Shown one piece after another: positions 36,501 to 40,259 of a stretch of 64,000 bases of DNA (its first letter is position 1; every line of letters begins with the position of its first letter). The notes beneath the pieces are model-generated. The model was not told where the DNA came from and did no database searches. It worked only from the letters and a program-made list of their open reading frames with translations. The DNA comes from Chlorocebus sabaeus (taxonomy: Eukaryota; Chordata; Mammalia; Primates; Cercopithecidae): NCBI RefSeq assembly GCF_047675955.1, contig NC_132914.1, positions 130,000,663 through 130,064,662 of the forward strand, read 5' to 3'. Both the position numbers and the translations under genes were made by a program.

Positions 36501-37512
36501 TTATCTGCCTCACCTGATGTTTTCGTAGCAAGGACCAGCAAAGCCATCATAAGTGCCTGAGTATCATTTTACAGGAATTAGACTGTGATTTCTGATAGTA
36601 AATTAGCACATCTATAGTCTACTGTTTTACAGCACTGAACCTCCTGGCCAGAAAGAGGCAGGAGAACTGAGTGAATAACTAACTCACCCTTTCCCTCTGA
36701 CACGTGCATAGCCCCGGGGGGCTAACATAAAATTGTGCTCAGTAATCCTTAGATCTCTACTGAAATAGTTCTGAATTCTAGCTATTAAAAATTTGGCCAC
36801 TGACCAATCAAAAAAGGCAGAATTTGGCCAGGCACAGTGGCTCACTCCTGTAATCCCAGCACTTTGGGAGGCTCAAGTGGGTGGATCACTTAAGATCAGG
36901 AGTTTGCCGAGACCAGCCTGACCAACATGGTGAAACCCCATCTCTACTAACAATACAAAAAACAGCTGAGCGTGGTGGTGGATGCCTGTAATCCCAGCTA
37001 CTTCAGGAGGCTGAAGCAGAAGAATCGCTTGAACCCAGGAGGTAGAGGCTGCAGTGAGCCGAGATCTTGCCACTGCACTCTAGCCTGGGCAACAAGAGCG
37101 AAACTCCAACTCAAAAAAAAAAAAAAAAGGTAGAATTCTGGGCAGGGAACACGACAAAGACCCATAGATCCCTTCAGGGAAACACTGCTGCTGCCCCACA
37201 GGTGTCGAATGGCGTTCTGTTTAGCAGGAATGTGCCTGATCTAAAGGTGGCATCATTCAGTTACTAAAACATACTCTGAATGAAGTGAAAAGCTCACAGT
37301 GGTCTCAACACCACGTCCTCCTGTGACCAGCACACAGAGGAACCTGACGACTTACGCTGGGCTTTGTCCTGCTGGTCAGGTGGCACCAGTGGGTCCTGGT
37401 CAGGTGGCACCACTGGGCCCGGGGGCTTCAGGGGGCCCTCGGGGAGAGCCAAGGGGCCACCGTGGGATCTGTCCTCCTGGAGGCCATCCCGCTCGGCCGA
37501 CACACCGTCCAT
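1182..37512 (-). CDS. GOLGA3: GOLGA3 (golgin-160) coding region, residues 1-1202, 17 exons; C-terminus off the left edge
   Basis: Golgin-160 is a peripheral membrane coiled-coil protein on the cytoplasmic face of the Golgi, involved in Golgi structure and cargo traffic, and cleaved by caspases in apoptosis. The joined exons read without interruption for 1202 codons, starting at an ATG with a strong context (A at -3, G at +4). Residues 1-400 are a serine/proline/charged, low-coil head. From about 405 onward the chain is almost continuous heptad-rich coiled coil (many Leu, Glu, Gln, Lys). Identification rests on recognising the protein along its whole length. The human protein is, as I recall, 1498 residues, so about 300 residues and the 3' UTR lie left of base 1182. 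The frame is intact, all introns have GT/AG ends, and an 8-residue tandem duplication near the N-terminus is the only length difference I noticed against human. Confidence 0.97.
1344..1432. repeat. 24-bp minisatellite, about 3.5 copies
   Basis: Tandem units built on CACACCACAGGCGCAGGCG with a 24-nt period, about 46 bp upstream (in transcript sense) of GOLGA3 coding exon 17. The period is a multiple of three, so it gives an artificial 8-residue peptide repeat. Confidence 0.9.
1527..1674 (+). repeat. Alu right-arm fragment (old)
   Basis: Diverged Alu right monomer ending in an A-rich tail, directly followed by a full Alu. Confidence 0.8.
1681..1979 (+). repeat. Alu, full length
   Basis: Starts GGCCAGGCACGGTGGCTCACG and ends in an A13 tail; both monomers and the middle A-rich linker are present. 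Confidence 0.93.
1980..2641. other. GOLGA3 intron with a 21-bp tandem repeat
   Basis: Mostly unique sequence. At about 2309-2406 there are roughly five degenerate 21-bp units of the type CGTCTGCCCCTCAACTAAACA. No gene is seen. Confidence 0.6.
2642..2839 (-). CDS. GOLGA3: GOLGA3 coding exon 16 (residues 1098-1163)
   Basis: 198 nt, phase 0/0, acceptor TTTCAG|CTTCAA and donor CTTCAG|GTATTC. It encodes coiled coil from LQESRGFRKK to DLVQLNLQ; the heptads are rich in Leu, Glu and Lys. It matches human golgin-160 essentially residue for residue. Confidence 0.96.
2938..3236 (+). repeat. Alu, full length
   Basis: Starts GGCCAGGCGTGGTGACTCAG and ends in a long A tail; the first of two head-to-tail Alus. 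Confidence 0.92.
3241..3532 (+). repeat. Alu, full length
   Basis: Starts GGCCAGGCGCAGTAACTCAC and ends in an AAC-rich tail; forms an inverted pair with the Alu at 3890-4195. Confidence 0.92.
3890..4195 (-). repeat. Alu, reverse orientation
   Basis: Poly-T head, then GAAATGGAGTCTCACTCTG, ending CGCCCGGCC. A short internal duplication (CGATCTCGGCTCACTG twice) is seen near 3946-3980. Confidence 0.92.
4488..4631 (-). CDS. GOLGA3: GOLGA3 coding exon 15 (residues 1050-1097)
   Basis: 144 nt, phase 0/0, acceptor CTTAG|GAAAGG and donor GATGAG|GTGAGG. It encodes coiled coil from ERIQALEAELQ to KVLELEDE, in a strongly acidic, Leu-rich heptad pattern. Confidence 0.96.
4632..5189. repeat. GOLGA3 intron with a CA/CACGTG-rich low-complexity tract
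   Basis: Unique sequence to about 4940. From 4940 to 5130 there are irregular repeats of CACACACGTG, TTCACACCCC and CATACCACACG type, a degenerate CA-dominated minisatellite with several CACGTG hexamers. It is not coding. Confidence 0.75.
5190..5385 (-). repeat. MIR fossil
   Basis: Resembles a reverse-complement MIR: CCTCACATGAGGAGGTCCTCATT, the TTTGCCAAAAACCACCAC core, then the GAAGCCCGGACAGACACAAG end. It is diverged. Confidence 0.55.
5523..5881 (-). repeat. AluJ-type, reverse, with duplicated end
   Basis: Old Alu running from GACACAGAGTCTCTCTCTG to GTGCCTGGC. The last ~38 bp (TGCTGGGATTACAGGTGTGAGCC block) is repeated at 5843-5880, so the promoter end is present twice. Confidence 0.85.
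5882..6603. other. GOLGA3 intron, unique sequence
   Basis: No repeat or gene recognised. GC content rises toward the exon at 6604. Confidence 0.5.
6604..6820 (-). CDS. GOLGA3: GOLGA3 coding exon 14 (residues 977-1049)
   Basis: 217 nt, entering phase 2 and leaving phase 0, acceptor CCCCAG|GGCCAT and donor CTACAT|GTAGGT. It encodes AITEQKQKMRRLG to GDSSLALH. The Ala/Glu-rich segment near LQEALAAKEAADAELG continues the coiled coil, followed by a short Gly/Ser break. Confidence 0.95.
7305..7592 (+). repeat. AluJ-type
   Basis: Diverged Alu with CTACAAAAAAATTAAAAAATTAGCC linker and GCTGCAGTGAGGTATGAT right arm, features of an old subfamily. Confidence 0.85.
7613..7742 (+). repeat. Free left Alu monomer (FLAM-like)
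   Basis: Single left-arm monomer, AGCTGGGCATGGTAGCTCATG to CTACAAAAATAAAG, without a right arm. Confidence 0.75.
7743..8292. other. GOLGA3 intron with a ~60-bp degenerate repeat
   Basis: At about 7780-7975 a block containing TGTGCCGGCGAGGTCTGTGC and GGCATCTG(T)GTGTGC recurs roughly three times with ~65-bp spacing. The rest is unique. Confidence 0.6.
8293..8387 (-). CDS. GOLGA3: GOLGA3 coding exon 13 (residues 946-977)
   Basis: 95 nt, phase 0 in and 2 out, acceptor CCGAAG|TCGTTG and donor CGGAA|GTAAGT. It encodes SLQFDKEQMVAVTEANEVL to EELQQEARK (last Lys split). Confidence 0.95.
8556..8849 (-). repeat. Alu, reverse orientation
   Basis: T-run then CTTGAGATGGAGTCCCATTCTG, ending GCGCTCGGCC at 8849. 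Confidence 0.92.
8940..9215. repeat. Degenerate ~30-bp proline-type minisatellite
   Basis: Irregular tandem units of the CCCCTGGACCCCTCCCCAGAG type, about nine copies with variable spacing, pyrimidine-rich on the plus strand. Open frames here (GPLPEPPEP-like) are products of the repeat, not genes. Confidence 0.75.
9216..10183. other. GOLGA3 intron, C-rich unique sequence
   Basis: Several partial repeats of ACTTTCTGACACCGACCGGCG type (9448-9510). Otherwise unique, with no recognised element or gene. Confidence 0.5.
10184..10576. repeat. 17-bp GC-rich minisatellite, 23 copies
   Basis: Units are CCCCAGACNCGGCCCCG (17 nt) on the plus strand. By my count there are 23 copies. N shows all four bases, in blocks: C x4, T x2, G x3, T, A x4, T x3, G, T, A x2, G, A. 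A second site alternates GCCCC/TCCCC. The minus strand, which is the GOLGA3 transcript strand, is G-rich, with GGGG-C-GGGG-CC-GGG runs suited to G-quadruplexes. The array ends about 62 bp from the donor of GOLGA3 coding exon 12. Confidence 0.95.
10639..10902 (-). CDS. GOLGA3: GOLGA3 coding exon 12 (residues 858-945)
   Basis: 264 nt, phase 0/0, acceptor GGCAG|GTGATGG and donor TTGCAG|GTCCGT. It encodes coiled coil from VMVEAYRRDATSKD to KERDEMETHLQ. The donor departs from GTRAGT at +3 and +4 (C, C), so it is weak in the intronic half. The reading frame stays open past this donor, through the neighbouring 17-bp array, to a stop at about 10081; a retained intron would add 185 residues. Confidence 0.96.
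10903..11308. other. GOLGA3 intron, unique sequence
   Basis: No recognisable element. A short phrase (CAGGACTCACGACACTGCTTCAGGGG...GCTCAGAAATAAAA) at 11250-11300 recurs at 11605-11655 and partly at 11660-11700, so the following Alu sits inside a small tandem duplication. Confidence 0.55.
11308..11603 (+). repeat. Alu, full length
   Basis: GGCCGGGCGCGGTGGCTCACG to CTCAAAAAAAATAAAA. Confidence 0.93.
12008..12305 (+). repeat. Alu, full length
   Basis: GCCGGCGCGGTGGCTCACG to an A14 tail; young-looking. Confidence 0.93.
12442..12519 (-). CDS. GOLGA3: GOLGA3 coding exon 11 (residues 832-857)
   Basis: 78 nt, phase 0/0, acceptor CCCACAG|GTGGAA and donor CAAAAG|GTAAAA. It encodes VEHLQQETATLKKQTQKM then KEQFLQQK. 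The acceptor lies at the very edge of a 41-bp minisatellite. I recall small residue differences from human here (Ala/Thr, Met/Thr). Confidence 0.94.
12521..12960. repeat. 41-bp minisatellite, about 10 copies, abutting a splice acceptor
   Basis: Units of ACTGAGGGCTCCAGGAGAGG plus ACACATCCTCACAGATACTAC spaced 41 nt apart (for example 12671 to 12712). Outer copies are diverged (TGTGTCTGCACAGATG variants) and central copies nearly identical. The first copy includes the polypyrimidine/acceptor region of GOLGA3 coding exon 11. Confidence 0.92.
12961..13833. repeat. GOLGA3 intron with a 39-bp minisatellite (13378-13504)
   Basis: Unique sequence apart from about 3.3 copies of a 39-bp unit, GGCCCCACGCAGACCCAACC plus CACAGGACTGCACTCAGAG. 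Because 39 is a multiple of three it gives a false 13-residue peptide repeat. Confidence 0.85.
13834..14102 (+). repeat. Alu with purine-rich expanded tail
   Basis: GGCCGGGCGCGGTGGCTCACG; the Alu body ends GGGCGACCCAGC, then an expanded GAAA/GGAA/GGGA tract follows. Confidence 0.92.
14103..14215. repeat. Polypurine microsatellite (GAAAG/GGAA/GGGA)n
   Basis: About 110 nt almost without pyrimidines on the plus strand. It is the mutated tail of the preceding Alu and a potential triplex former, 60 nt from the donor of the next exon. Confidence 0.9.
14277..14645 (-). CDS. GOLGA3: GOLGA3 coding exon 10 (residues 709-831)
   Basis: 369 nt, phase 0/0, acceptor CTCCAG|GTGAAG and donor GGCCAG|GTAATG. 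It encodes VKLTLLQRDQQLEALQQEHL to REELAIKSGQ, with long heptads rich in Gln and Glu. A local difference (KEEFNRGARR, where I recall KEELDRGARR in human) is seen. Confidence 0.96.
14962..15123 (-). CDS. GOLGA3: GOLGA3 coding exon 9 (residues 655-708)
   Basis: 162 nt, phase 0/0, acceptor GCCCAG|GCTGAC and donor GAGCAG|GTAAGT. It encodes ADMLDQEAAFLQIQEAK to ASLEQQLEQ, with Glu/Arg-rich coiled coil. Confidence 0.96.
15124..15854. other. GOLGA3 intron, unique sequence
   Basis: No repeat recognised until the MIR at 15855. Confidence 0.5.
15855..16270 (-). repeat. MIR fossil split by an Alu
   Basis: Reverse-complement MIR pieces on both sides of the Alu: ATTATCCCCATTTTATAAAG ATGAGGCTCA on the left, and GAGGCTCAGAGAGCGAAGAA with GGGTCCCACAGCTAA on the right. 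The repeated phrase AAGATGAGGCTCA / AAGACGAGGCTCA is the Alu target-site duplication. Confidence 0.8.
15903..16194 (+). repeat. Alu inserted in MIR
   Basis: Begins at AGCCTGTAATCCCAGC (the first part of the promoter box is missing). A small internal duplication (ACCACTGATCTCAGTGAGACCACTG) is seen near 16125-16150. Confidence 0.88.
16722..16859 (-). CDS. GOLGA3: GOLGA3 coding exon 8 (residues 609-654)
   Basis: 138 nt, phase 0/0, acceptor TTGAAG|GTTGGA with a T-rich tract, and donor ATTGAG|GTGAGG. It encodes VGQMTQAGLLEHLKLEN to RIAAQLQGIE. Confidence 0.95.
16860..17707. other. GOLGA3 intron, unique sequence
   Basis: GC-moderate unique DNA. A 180-codon minus-strand open frame (17083-17625) has no recognisable protein features and is not called. 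Confidence 0.5.
17708..18003 (+). repeat. AluJ-type
   Basis: Diverged Alu with ATGTTTAAACAATTAGCCAGG linker. It forms a close inverted pair with the Alu at 18088-18386. Confidence 0.88.
18088..18386 (-). repeat. Alu, reverse orientation
   Basis: TTTTTTATTTGAGACAAAGTG to GCACCTGGTCC; only about 85 bp separates it from an Alu of opposite orientation. Confidence 0.9.
18564..18860 (+). repeat. Alu, full length
   Basis: GTTGAGTGCGGTGGCTCGCGCC to an A12 tail. Confidence 0.92.
18861..19027. other. AT-rich unique spacer
   Basis: Rich in AATATATAATATTTT-type sequence; no feature assigned. Confidence 0.4.
19028..19325 (+). repeat. Alu, full length
   Basis: GGCCAGGTGCGGTGGCTCGCACC to a CAAAAA-patterned tail. 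Confidence 0.92.
20007..20209 (-). CDS. GOLGA3: GOLGA3 coding exon 7 (residues 541-608)
   Basis: 203 nt, phase 1 in and 0 out, acceptor ATTTCAG|TGCACG and donor ATCCAG|GTACGG. It encodes (V)HDLRQQMTALQSQLQQV to RLQGEMAHIQ. Confidence 0.95.
20597..20895 (+). repeat. Alu with rearranged left arm
   Basis: Starts GGCCGGGCATGGCGGATCAG, but most of the left arm is replaced by a GGGGACATGGGGGTGCAGGG-type repeat. It resumes at GAGATCCAGACCAGCCTGGG and keeps a complete right arm. Confidence 0.85.
21006..21325 (+). repeat. Alu, full length
   Basis: GGCCTGGCACGGTGGCTCACACC to a patterned A/AC tail. Confidence 0.92.
21326..22419. other. GOLGA3 intron, unique sequence
   Basis: No recognised repeat or gene over about 1.1 kb. 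Confidence 0.5.
22420..22715 (-). repeat. AluY-type, reverse, with a ~20-bp deletion
   Basis: Long T-run then GAGACAGAGTCTGGCTCTG. It carries CCGGCTAGTTTTTTGT (reverse of the ACTAGCCGG variant). Part of the block between TTTCACCGTG and GTCTCGATC is deleted. Ends GCGCCCGGCC. Confidence 0.92.
23080..23515. repeat. Purine-rich minisatellite with 83-bp higher-order period
   Basis: Built from related ~30-50-bp blocks (GGGACCAGTCAGGGAAGGAG, GGCGTGGCCAGGGAAGGAGG). From 23298 the composite unit repeats every 83 nt (23298, 23381, 23464). The array runs to within 8-10 bp of the donor of GOLGA3 coding exon 6. It is G-rich on the plus strand, so C-rich in the transcript. Confidence 0.93.
23524..23830 (-). 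CDS. GOLGA3: GOLGA3 coding exon 6 (residues 439-541)
   Basis: 307 nt, phase 0 in and 1 out, acceptor TTTCAG|GCACTT and donor AACACAG|GTGAGG. It encodes ALKEKAELQAQLAALSTK to MQKSMLSKDNT(V). Coiled coil, with one conserved CWDLERAMTDLQNM segment. Confidence 0.96.
23831..25528. other. GOLGA3 intron, unique sequence
   Basis: A duplicated phrase (GGGCCTGACGGGGGACCCTGAGACCCCCAGG) occurs twice at 23920-24000. Otherwise no repeat or gene was recognised in 1.7 kb, a long Alu-free interval for this locus. Confidence 0.55.
25529..25640 (-). CDS. GOLGA3: GOLGA3 coding exon 5 (residues 401-438)
   Basis: 112 nt, phase 2 in and 0 out, acceptor CCCCAG|CGTGTC and donor AGTCAG|GTAATG. It encodes (S)VSLESSAAEPQEEMLQVL to LEALSLEASQ. 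The coiled-coil region begins in this exon. Confidence 0.95.
26154..26812 (-). CDS. GOLGA3: GOLGA3 coding exon 4 (residues 182-401)
   Basis: 659 nt, the largest coding exon here; phase 0 in and 2 out, acceptor TTCTCAG|TCCAGT and donor AGCAG|GTGGGG. It encodes the serine-rich head: SSQPATKTRLSSTLDPELM onwards, the basic EKKSSKSSKIRS cluster, and an acidic/serine run DGNDSDSSSYSSAS. It covers the region known in human golgin-160 for Golgi targeting and a nuclear localisation signal. The caspase-3 site motif SEVD is present (D319, human D311 as I recall). Confidence 0.97.
26813..27172. other. GOLGA3 intron, unique sequence
   Basis: Nothing recognised. Confidence 0.45.
27173..27466 (+). repeat. 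Alu, full length
   Basis: GGCTGGGTGCGGTGGCTCACACC to an A17 tail; a partial Alu follows at once. Confidence 0.9.
27467..27943 (+). repeat. Alu right arm interrupted by a younger AluY
   Basis: Right-arm pieces at 27467-27489 and 27800-27943. They are joined by the duplicated target GGGTGGCATATGC / GGGTGGCACATGC, which flanks the reverse-orientation AluY. Confidence 0.85.
27490..27799 (-). mobile_element. AluY (cercopithecid YR-type), reverse, nested in an older Alu
   Basis: T26 run, GAGACGGAGTCTTGCTCTG to CACGCCCGGCC. It carries GTGGCCGGATCTCAGC (reverse of GAGATCCGGCCAC) and CCCGGCTAGTTTTTTG, the variants I use as Old World monkey markers. A ~13-bp target-site duplication is visible. Confidence 0.9.
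27943..27970. repeat. (TA)n microsatellite
   Basis: ACACATATATATATATATAT tract at the tail of the preceding Alu. Confidence 0.9.
27973..29180 (+). mobile_element. Tigger1-type DNA transposon remnant, 3' portion, split by an Alu
   Basis: The pogo/Tigger transposase C-terminal part is recognisable. LIDNAPGHL-like codons occur at 27977 (a DDE catalytic-region motif). A frame at 28249-28446 has ENLTADVVETARELESEAKP and VIELLQSHNKT. After the inserted Alu it continues as MGKILSNSTACYRDIFHKR and KKFLQPKLQQPPP. The terminal repeat region (GGTGGTCCGGAACTGAACCC) ends near 29177. The element is degenerate, with no intact transposase and the 5' part missing; it is an inactive fossil in a GOLGA3 intron. 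Confidence 0.88.
28454..28741 (+). repeat. AluY-type inserted in Tigger1
   Basis: GGCCGGGCGCGGTGGCTCAAGCC to an A12 tail; a short deletion removes the CACTCCAG phrase before CCTGGGCGACAG. Flanked by ACTTGAAAGGGA / ACTCGAATGGGT, a possible target duplication. Confidence 0.92.
29446..29558 (-). CDS. GOLGA3: GOLGA3 coding exon 3 (residues 144-181)
   Basis: 113 nt, phase 1 in and 0 out, acceptor CTGCAG|GCTCTA and donor GAGAGG|GTGAGT. It encodes (C)STDSSLPLEKEEQVRLQAR to YRVKRQQER. The CSTD motif (D147) corresponds to a caspase cleavage aspartate at human position 139, as I recall. Confidence 0.95.
29862..30153 (-). repeat. Alu, reverse orientation
   Basis: T-run, GAGACAGAGTCTCACTCTG to GCGCCCGGCC; the first of a tandem pair. 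Confidence 0.93.
30154..30451 (-). repeat. Alu, reverse orientation
   Basis: T17, GAGATGGAGTTTCGCTCTTG to GCGCCTGGC; directly abuts the previous copy. Confidence 0.92.
30452..31746. other. GOLGA3 intron, unique sequence
   Basis: No recognisable element in about 1.3 kb; AT-rich toward the right. Confidence 0.5.
31747..32050 (+). repeat. AluJ-type
   Basis: GGCCAGGCACAGTGGCTCATG to CTCTAATTAAAAGAACAAAAG; diverged, with an A18 linker. Confidence 0.88.
32365..32637 (-). CDS. GOLGA3: GOLGA3 coding exon 2 (residues 53-144)
   Basis: 273 nt, phase 1 in and 1 out, acceptor TTCCAG|GTGCTG and donor CTGT|GTAAGC. It encodes (R)AEVNRASTEGESPDGPGQ to SLRLSLPMQETQL(C). The ESPD motif (D67) corresponds to the caspase-2 site at human D59, as I recall. 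The junction codon with exon 1 is CGT (Arg), where I recall Cys in human. Confidence 0.96.
32939..33238 (-). repeat. Alu, reverse orientation
   Basis: TTTATTTTTATTTTTTGAGATGGAG to TGCACCCAGCC. Confidence 0.92.
33239..34135. other. GOLGA3 intron, unique sequence
   Basis: Nothing recognised over about 0.9 kb. Confidence 0.5.
34136..34441 (+). repeat. Alu, full length
   Basis: GGCCAGGAACGGTGGCTCACG to an AACAAAAAA tail; first of three overlapping or nested plus-strand Alus. Confidence 0.9.
34588..34880 (+). repeat. Alu nested inside an older Alu
   Basis: TGGGCACGGGGGCTCACACC to GTCTCGAAAAAAAAGAAAA; flanked by a ~14-bp direct repeat of the host Alu's GAGCCAGGC region. Confidence 0.88.
34931..36274. 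repeat. 32-bp minisatellite, about 42 copies, derived from Alu right arm
   Basis: Unit AAGGCAGGAGGATCGC plus TTACGCCCAGGAGCCC (32 nt). By reading, roughly the first 26 units are identical. Variation appears only from about 35789: GAGTCC for GAGCCC in blocks of four and five, GCAGAAGG for GCAGGAGG, and TTACACC near the right end. A long plus-strand open frame crosses the array because the unit has no stop in any phase; it is not a gene. It lies in the intron between GOLGA3 coding exons 1 and 2. Confidence 0.97.
36385..36500 (-). repeat. MIR fossil
   Basis: Resembles reverse-complement MIR: CATCTTGCTCAAGGGCACAATG, GAGTGGCAGATCTAAGAGCC, TCTCAGAACCCCTGACC. It is diverged. Confidence 0.55.
36828..37128 (+). 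repeat. Alu, full length
   Basis: GGCCAGGCACAGTGGCTCACTCC to an A16 tail. Confidence 0.92.
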
Positions 37513-37690
37513 GGTCAGGACGACACCAGCTGCACTGACGCCGTGGGGCTACAAGTGAGCCTTGGTCAAGCGTAGTTTCTGCCATCAGCAACAGCCAAGA
37601 GCTCCTGGGAGGGGCCCCACTGTGTCTCCCATTTTCAGGAGATCGAATGACTCAAATGGCTTGAGGTCAAACCAGCTAATATCATGATAC
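37356..37690 (-). CDS. GOLGA3: GOLGA3 exon with initiator ATG: leader (37513-37690) plus coding exon 1 (37356-37512, residues 1-52)
   Basis: The coding part encodes MDGVSAERDGLQEDRSHGG to PPDQQDKAQ and ends phase 1 at donor CCCAGC|GTAAGT. The ATG context is GACCATGG (A at -3, G at +4). The exon probably starts at 37690, where a strong polypyrimidine tract precedes CTGTCAG|GTATCATG. A 24-bp direct repeat adds an extra PLVPPDQD-type unit compared with the human protein as I remember it. The 178-nt leader part contains three upstream ATGs. Confidence 0.95.
37400..37685 (-). promoter_or_regulatory. Three upstream ORFs in the GOLGA3 leader
   Basis: uORF1 is 37685-37635 (16 codons plus stop). uORF2 is 37632-37585 (15 codons plus stop), with a strong context (A at -3, G at +4). 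uORF3 starts at 37585 (its A is shared with the uORF2 stop, TGATG), reads in another frame across the true start, and ends at 37400. This arrangement usually lowers initiation at the main ATG. It depends on the 37690 acceptor being the one used. Confidence 0.65.
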
Positions 37691-37819
37691 CTGACAGGAG
37701 AGAAAGAGAAAAAATGTATTATGAAACTTTTACTCGTCAGATTTCAAGTATCAATTACAAAATTAACATTTGGTTCCCAATTTGCATACATACAAGAAAC
37801 AAACACAGACTTTTTCATT

Positions 37820-37935
37820 CAGCAAATAATCCTGGAGCACCTACAATGTCCTAGGTTTTGAGGCTAAAATGCTGATCCAGCCACACTGGGCCCTTTCCTG
37901 AAGGAGCTTAATGTCTGTGTCGGTGCCAACTAAAG
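37820..37935. repeat. Ancient interspersed repeat, family not assigned
   Basis: Phrase TTCATTCAGCAAATAATCCTG GAGCACCTACAATGTCCTAGG, of a common old mammalian repeat type, with GGGCCCTTTCCTGAAGGAGC; heavily decayed. Confidence 0.4.
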
Positions 37936-38033
37936 AACATTCTACCGGGACAGTGCGGCTTTCTGTCCCGGAGTAGCCGTCACACAGGGCAACTGAGGAC
38001 GTGAGTTTTAAATTTAAAATTAATTAATTTGGA

Positions 38034-38328
38034 CCAGGTGCGGTGGCTCACCCATGTAATCCCAGCAATTTGGGAGGCCGAGGCAGGCAGATCACACGAG
38101 ATCAGGAGTTCAAGACCAGCTTGGCCAACATGGTGAAACCCCATCTCTGCTAAAAATACAAAAACTAGCTGGGCGTGGTGGTGCACACCTGTAATCCCAG
38201 CTACTCGGGAGGCTGAGGCAGGAAAGTCGCTTGAACCTGGGAGACGGAGTTTGCAGTGAGCCGAGATCATGCCACTGCACTCCAGCCTGGGCAACAGAGT
38301 GAGACTCCATCTCAAAAAAAAAAAATTA
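38034..38328 (+). repeat. Alu, full length
   Basis: ACCAGGTGCGGTGGCTCACCC to an A11 tail; immediately followed by a younger Alu. Confidence 0.92.
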
Positions 38329-38629
38329 GGCCGGGCGCGGTGGCTCAAGCCTGTAATCCCAGCACTTTGGGAGGCCGAGACGGGCGGATCACGAGGTCAG
38401 GAGATCGAGACCATCCTGGCGAACACGGTGAAACCCCGTCTCTACTAAAAAATACAAAAAAACTAGCCAGGCGCGGTGGCGGGTGCCTGTAGTCCCAGCT
38501 ACTCGGGAGGCTGAGCCAGGAGAATGGCGGGAACCCGGGAGGCGGAGCTTGCAGTGAGCTGAGATCCGGCCACTGCACTCCAGCCTGGGCGACAGAGCGA
38601 GACTCCGTCTCAAAAAAAAAAAAAAAAAG
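38329..38629 (+). mobile_element. AluY (cercopithecid YR-type)
   Basis: GGCCGGGCGCGGTGGCTCAAGCC to an A17 tail. It contains ACTAGCCAGGCGCGGTGG and GAGATCCGGCCACTGCACTC, the latter the clearest Old World monkey marker in the window. It is little diverged. Confidence 0.94.
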
Positions 38630-39690
38630 AAACTGGAAGAGCAGCATCACGACCACAGCCCAGGCACCACCACCTGAACAGAAAGGATGGGACGACCAGC
38701 AGGACGCGACTCAGTCATTACAGGCAGAACATGCAGAGGACTGCTGCAGAGGCCCACGGTGACGACGCCCGGGCCTTACACTGACCAAGGAGGAGGAACA
38801 TAGCCAACGATGCTCAGGGTCCAGCGAGAGGGCACGCCAACACGGTGACAGCCAGCTGCACCGAGCTCTCTGAGTCCAGTGCAGTCACAGATTCGGCTCA
38901 CGTAATGCCCCTGCTGGCGTCCAAGCAGCCCACCCCCCCAGAACGGGGACCCCGAGACAGCGACTGTAAGTCACAAAGACGGCCCCTGTTCATAGGCAGC
39001 TCCTCCTGAAGCTGGACCAGAGAGAGAATTCACTAACTGCCTGGAGTTTGCTGACAGCGATACTTCTCCCTGTAGGGCAATAAGTTGGCAGTCTTGGTCG
39101 ATCCTCAGTCTTGCTTGATTTTTAGTTAAAATTTGGAATGACTCAGTCATCAGGGCCTCATTACCTCAGACGACTGACAAAAGCCAATCTCCGGGCAGCA
39201 AGGAGGAGGAGCAGCCAGTTGCCAGTGCATCACAGAAAGCTGTTATTAGGAACATGACTCCCTTTTGATTTTATTTTTTAAATAAAGAGGCCAGTCTAAT
39301 CAGTCTCACTTATGATCACTTGCACTCCTACATCTCTAGAGGGAAGAGACGGCACAAAGCTGTCACTTAGAACTTGGAAAGGTACACACAACCCTAGGTT
39401 CACAGCTGGGTAACACCAAGGGACTTCACACTGCAAAACCACCACCTCAGGCATCTACAGGACATTCTGCTTCCCCCACACCTGAATTCTGTACACAGAC
39501 ATTCATGGCTCCATCTGCTTCACCCGTCTCAGCTGTCCTATCGGGTATGACAAACAACAGAGCACAGCCAAAGACCAAACACGATTTCCCAGGAAGACAG
39601 TACCTGGTGGAGGACACGCTAGTATCCAAAAGTAAACAGAGATGTATACACAAAGTGAAAACCAAAAGCAAGCCTCACGTCACTGCAGAG
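38630..39690. other. GOLGA3 intron 1, unique sequence
   Basis: About 1 kb without recognised repeats or coding features, located between the CpG-island promoter and the ATG exon. Enhancer function cannot be judged by eye. Confidence 0.5.
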
Positions 39691-39699
39691 ACGTAAAGG

Positions 39700-39878
39700 G
39701 CAGGCTTGGAGGTTGGGACTCCGGCCTCAGCTCCTGACCCTCCACCACTTAGCTGTGAGATCCTGGGCTAAAGATTTAACCACTTTTAGCCTGTCTCCTC
39801 CCGTAAAACAACGAGAAAATGAGTGCAAAATTTTGCCAGGATTAAATACAACAAGGCACAGAGTCTGTCCCATGTCCT
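39700..39878 (+). repeat. MIR fossil
   Basis: Resembles MIR in forward orientation: CTCCACCACTTAGCTGTGAG, ATTTAACCACTTTTAGCCTG, GGATTAAATACAACAAGGCAC. Confidence 0.7.
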
Positions 39879-39978
39879 CAATAAAATGGCAGTAATTATG
39901 ATTTTCCCTTTAGTTGTTGCTTGTCAAGATCGCTAAGTAAAAGCCAACCTAAGGCATTCTCACGTGGAAAAGTGCTAC

Positions 39979-40259
39979 TTTTTTTTTTTTTTTTTTTTTT
40001 TTTGAGACTGAGTCTTACTCTGTCGCCAGGCTGGAGTGCAGCGGCGTGATCTCGGCTCACTACAAGCTCTGCCTCCTGGGTTCACGCCATTCTCCTGCCT
40101 CAGCCTCCTGAGTAGCTGGGACTACAGGTGCCCGCCATCACGGCCGGGTAATTTATTGTATTTTTAGTAGAGACGGGGTTTCACCGTGTTAGCCAGGATG
40201 GTCTCGGCCCATCCTCCCAAAGTGCTGGGATTATAGGCATGAGCCACTGCGCCCGGCCA
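39979..40259 (-). repeat. AluY-type, reverse, internally deleted
   Basis: T24, GAGACTGAGTCTTACTCTG; about 20 bp is lost around GGTCTCGGCCCATCCTCCC; ends GCGCCCGGCC. Confidence 0.92.

Noticed and set aside
34783..36528. 581-codon plus-strand open frame with a 32-residue peptide repeat
   Set aside because: It is the translation of the 32-bp Alu-derived minisatellite; the unit has no stop in any phase. No promoter, splice or protein-family evidence.
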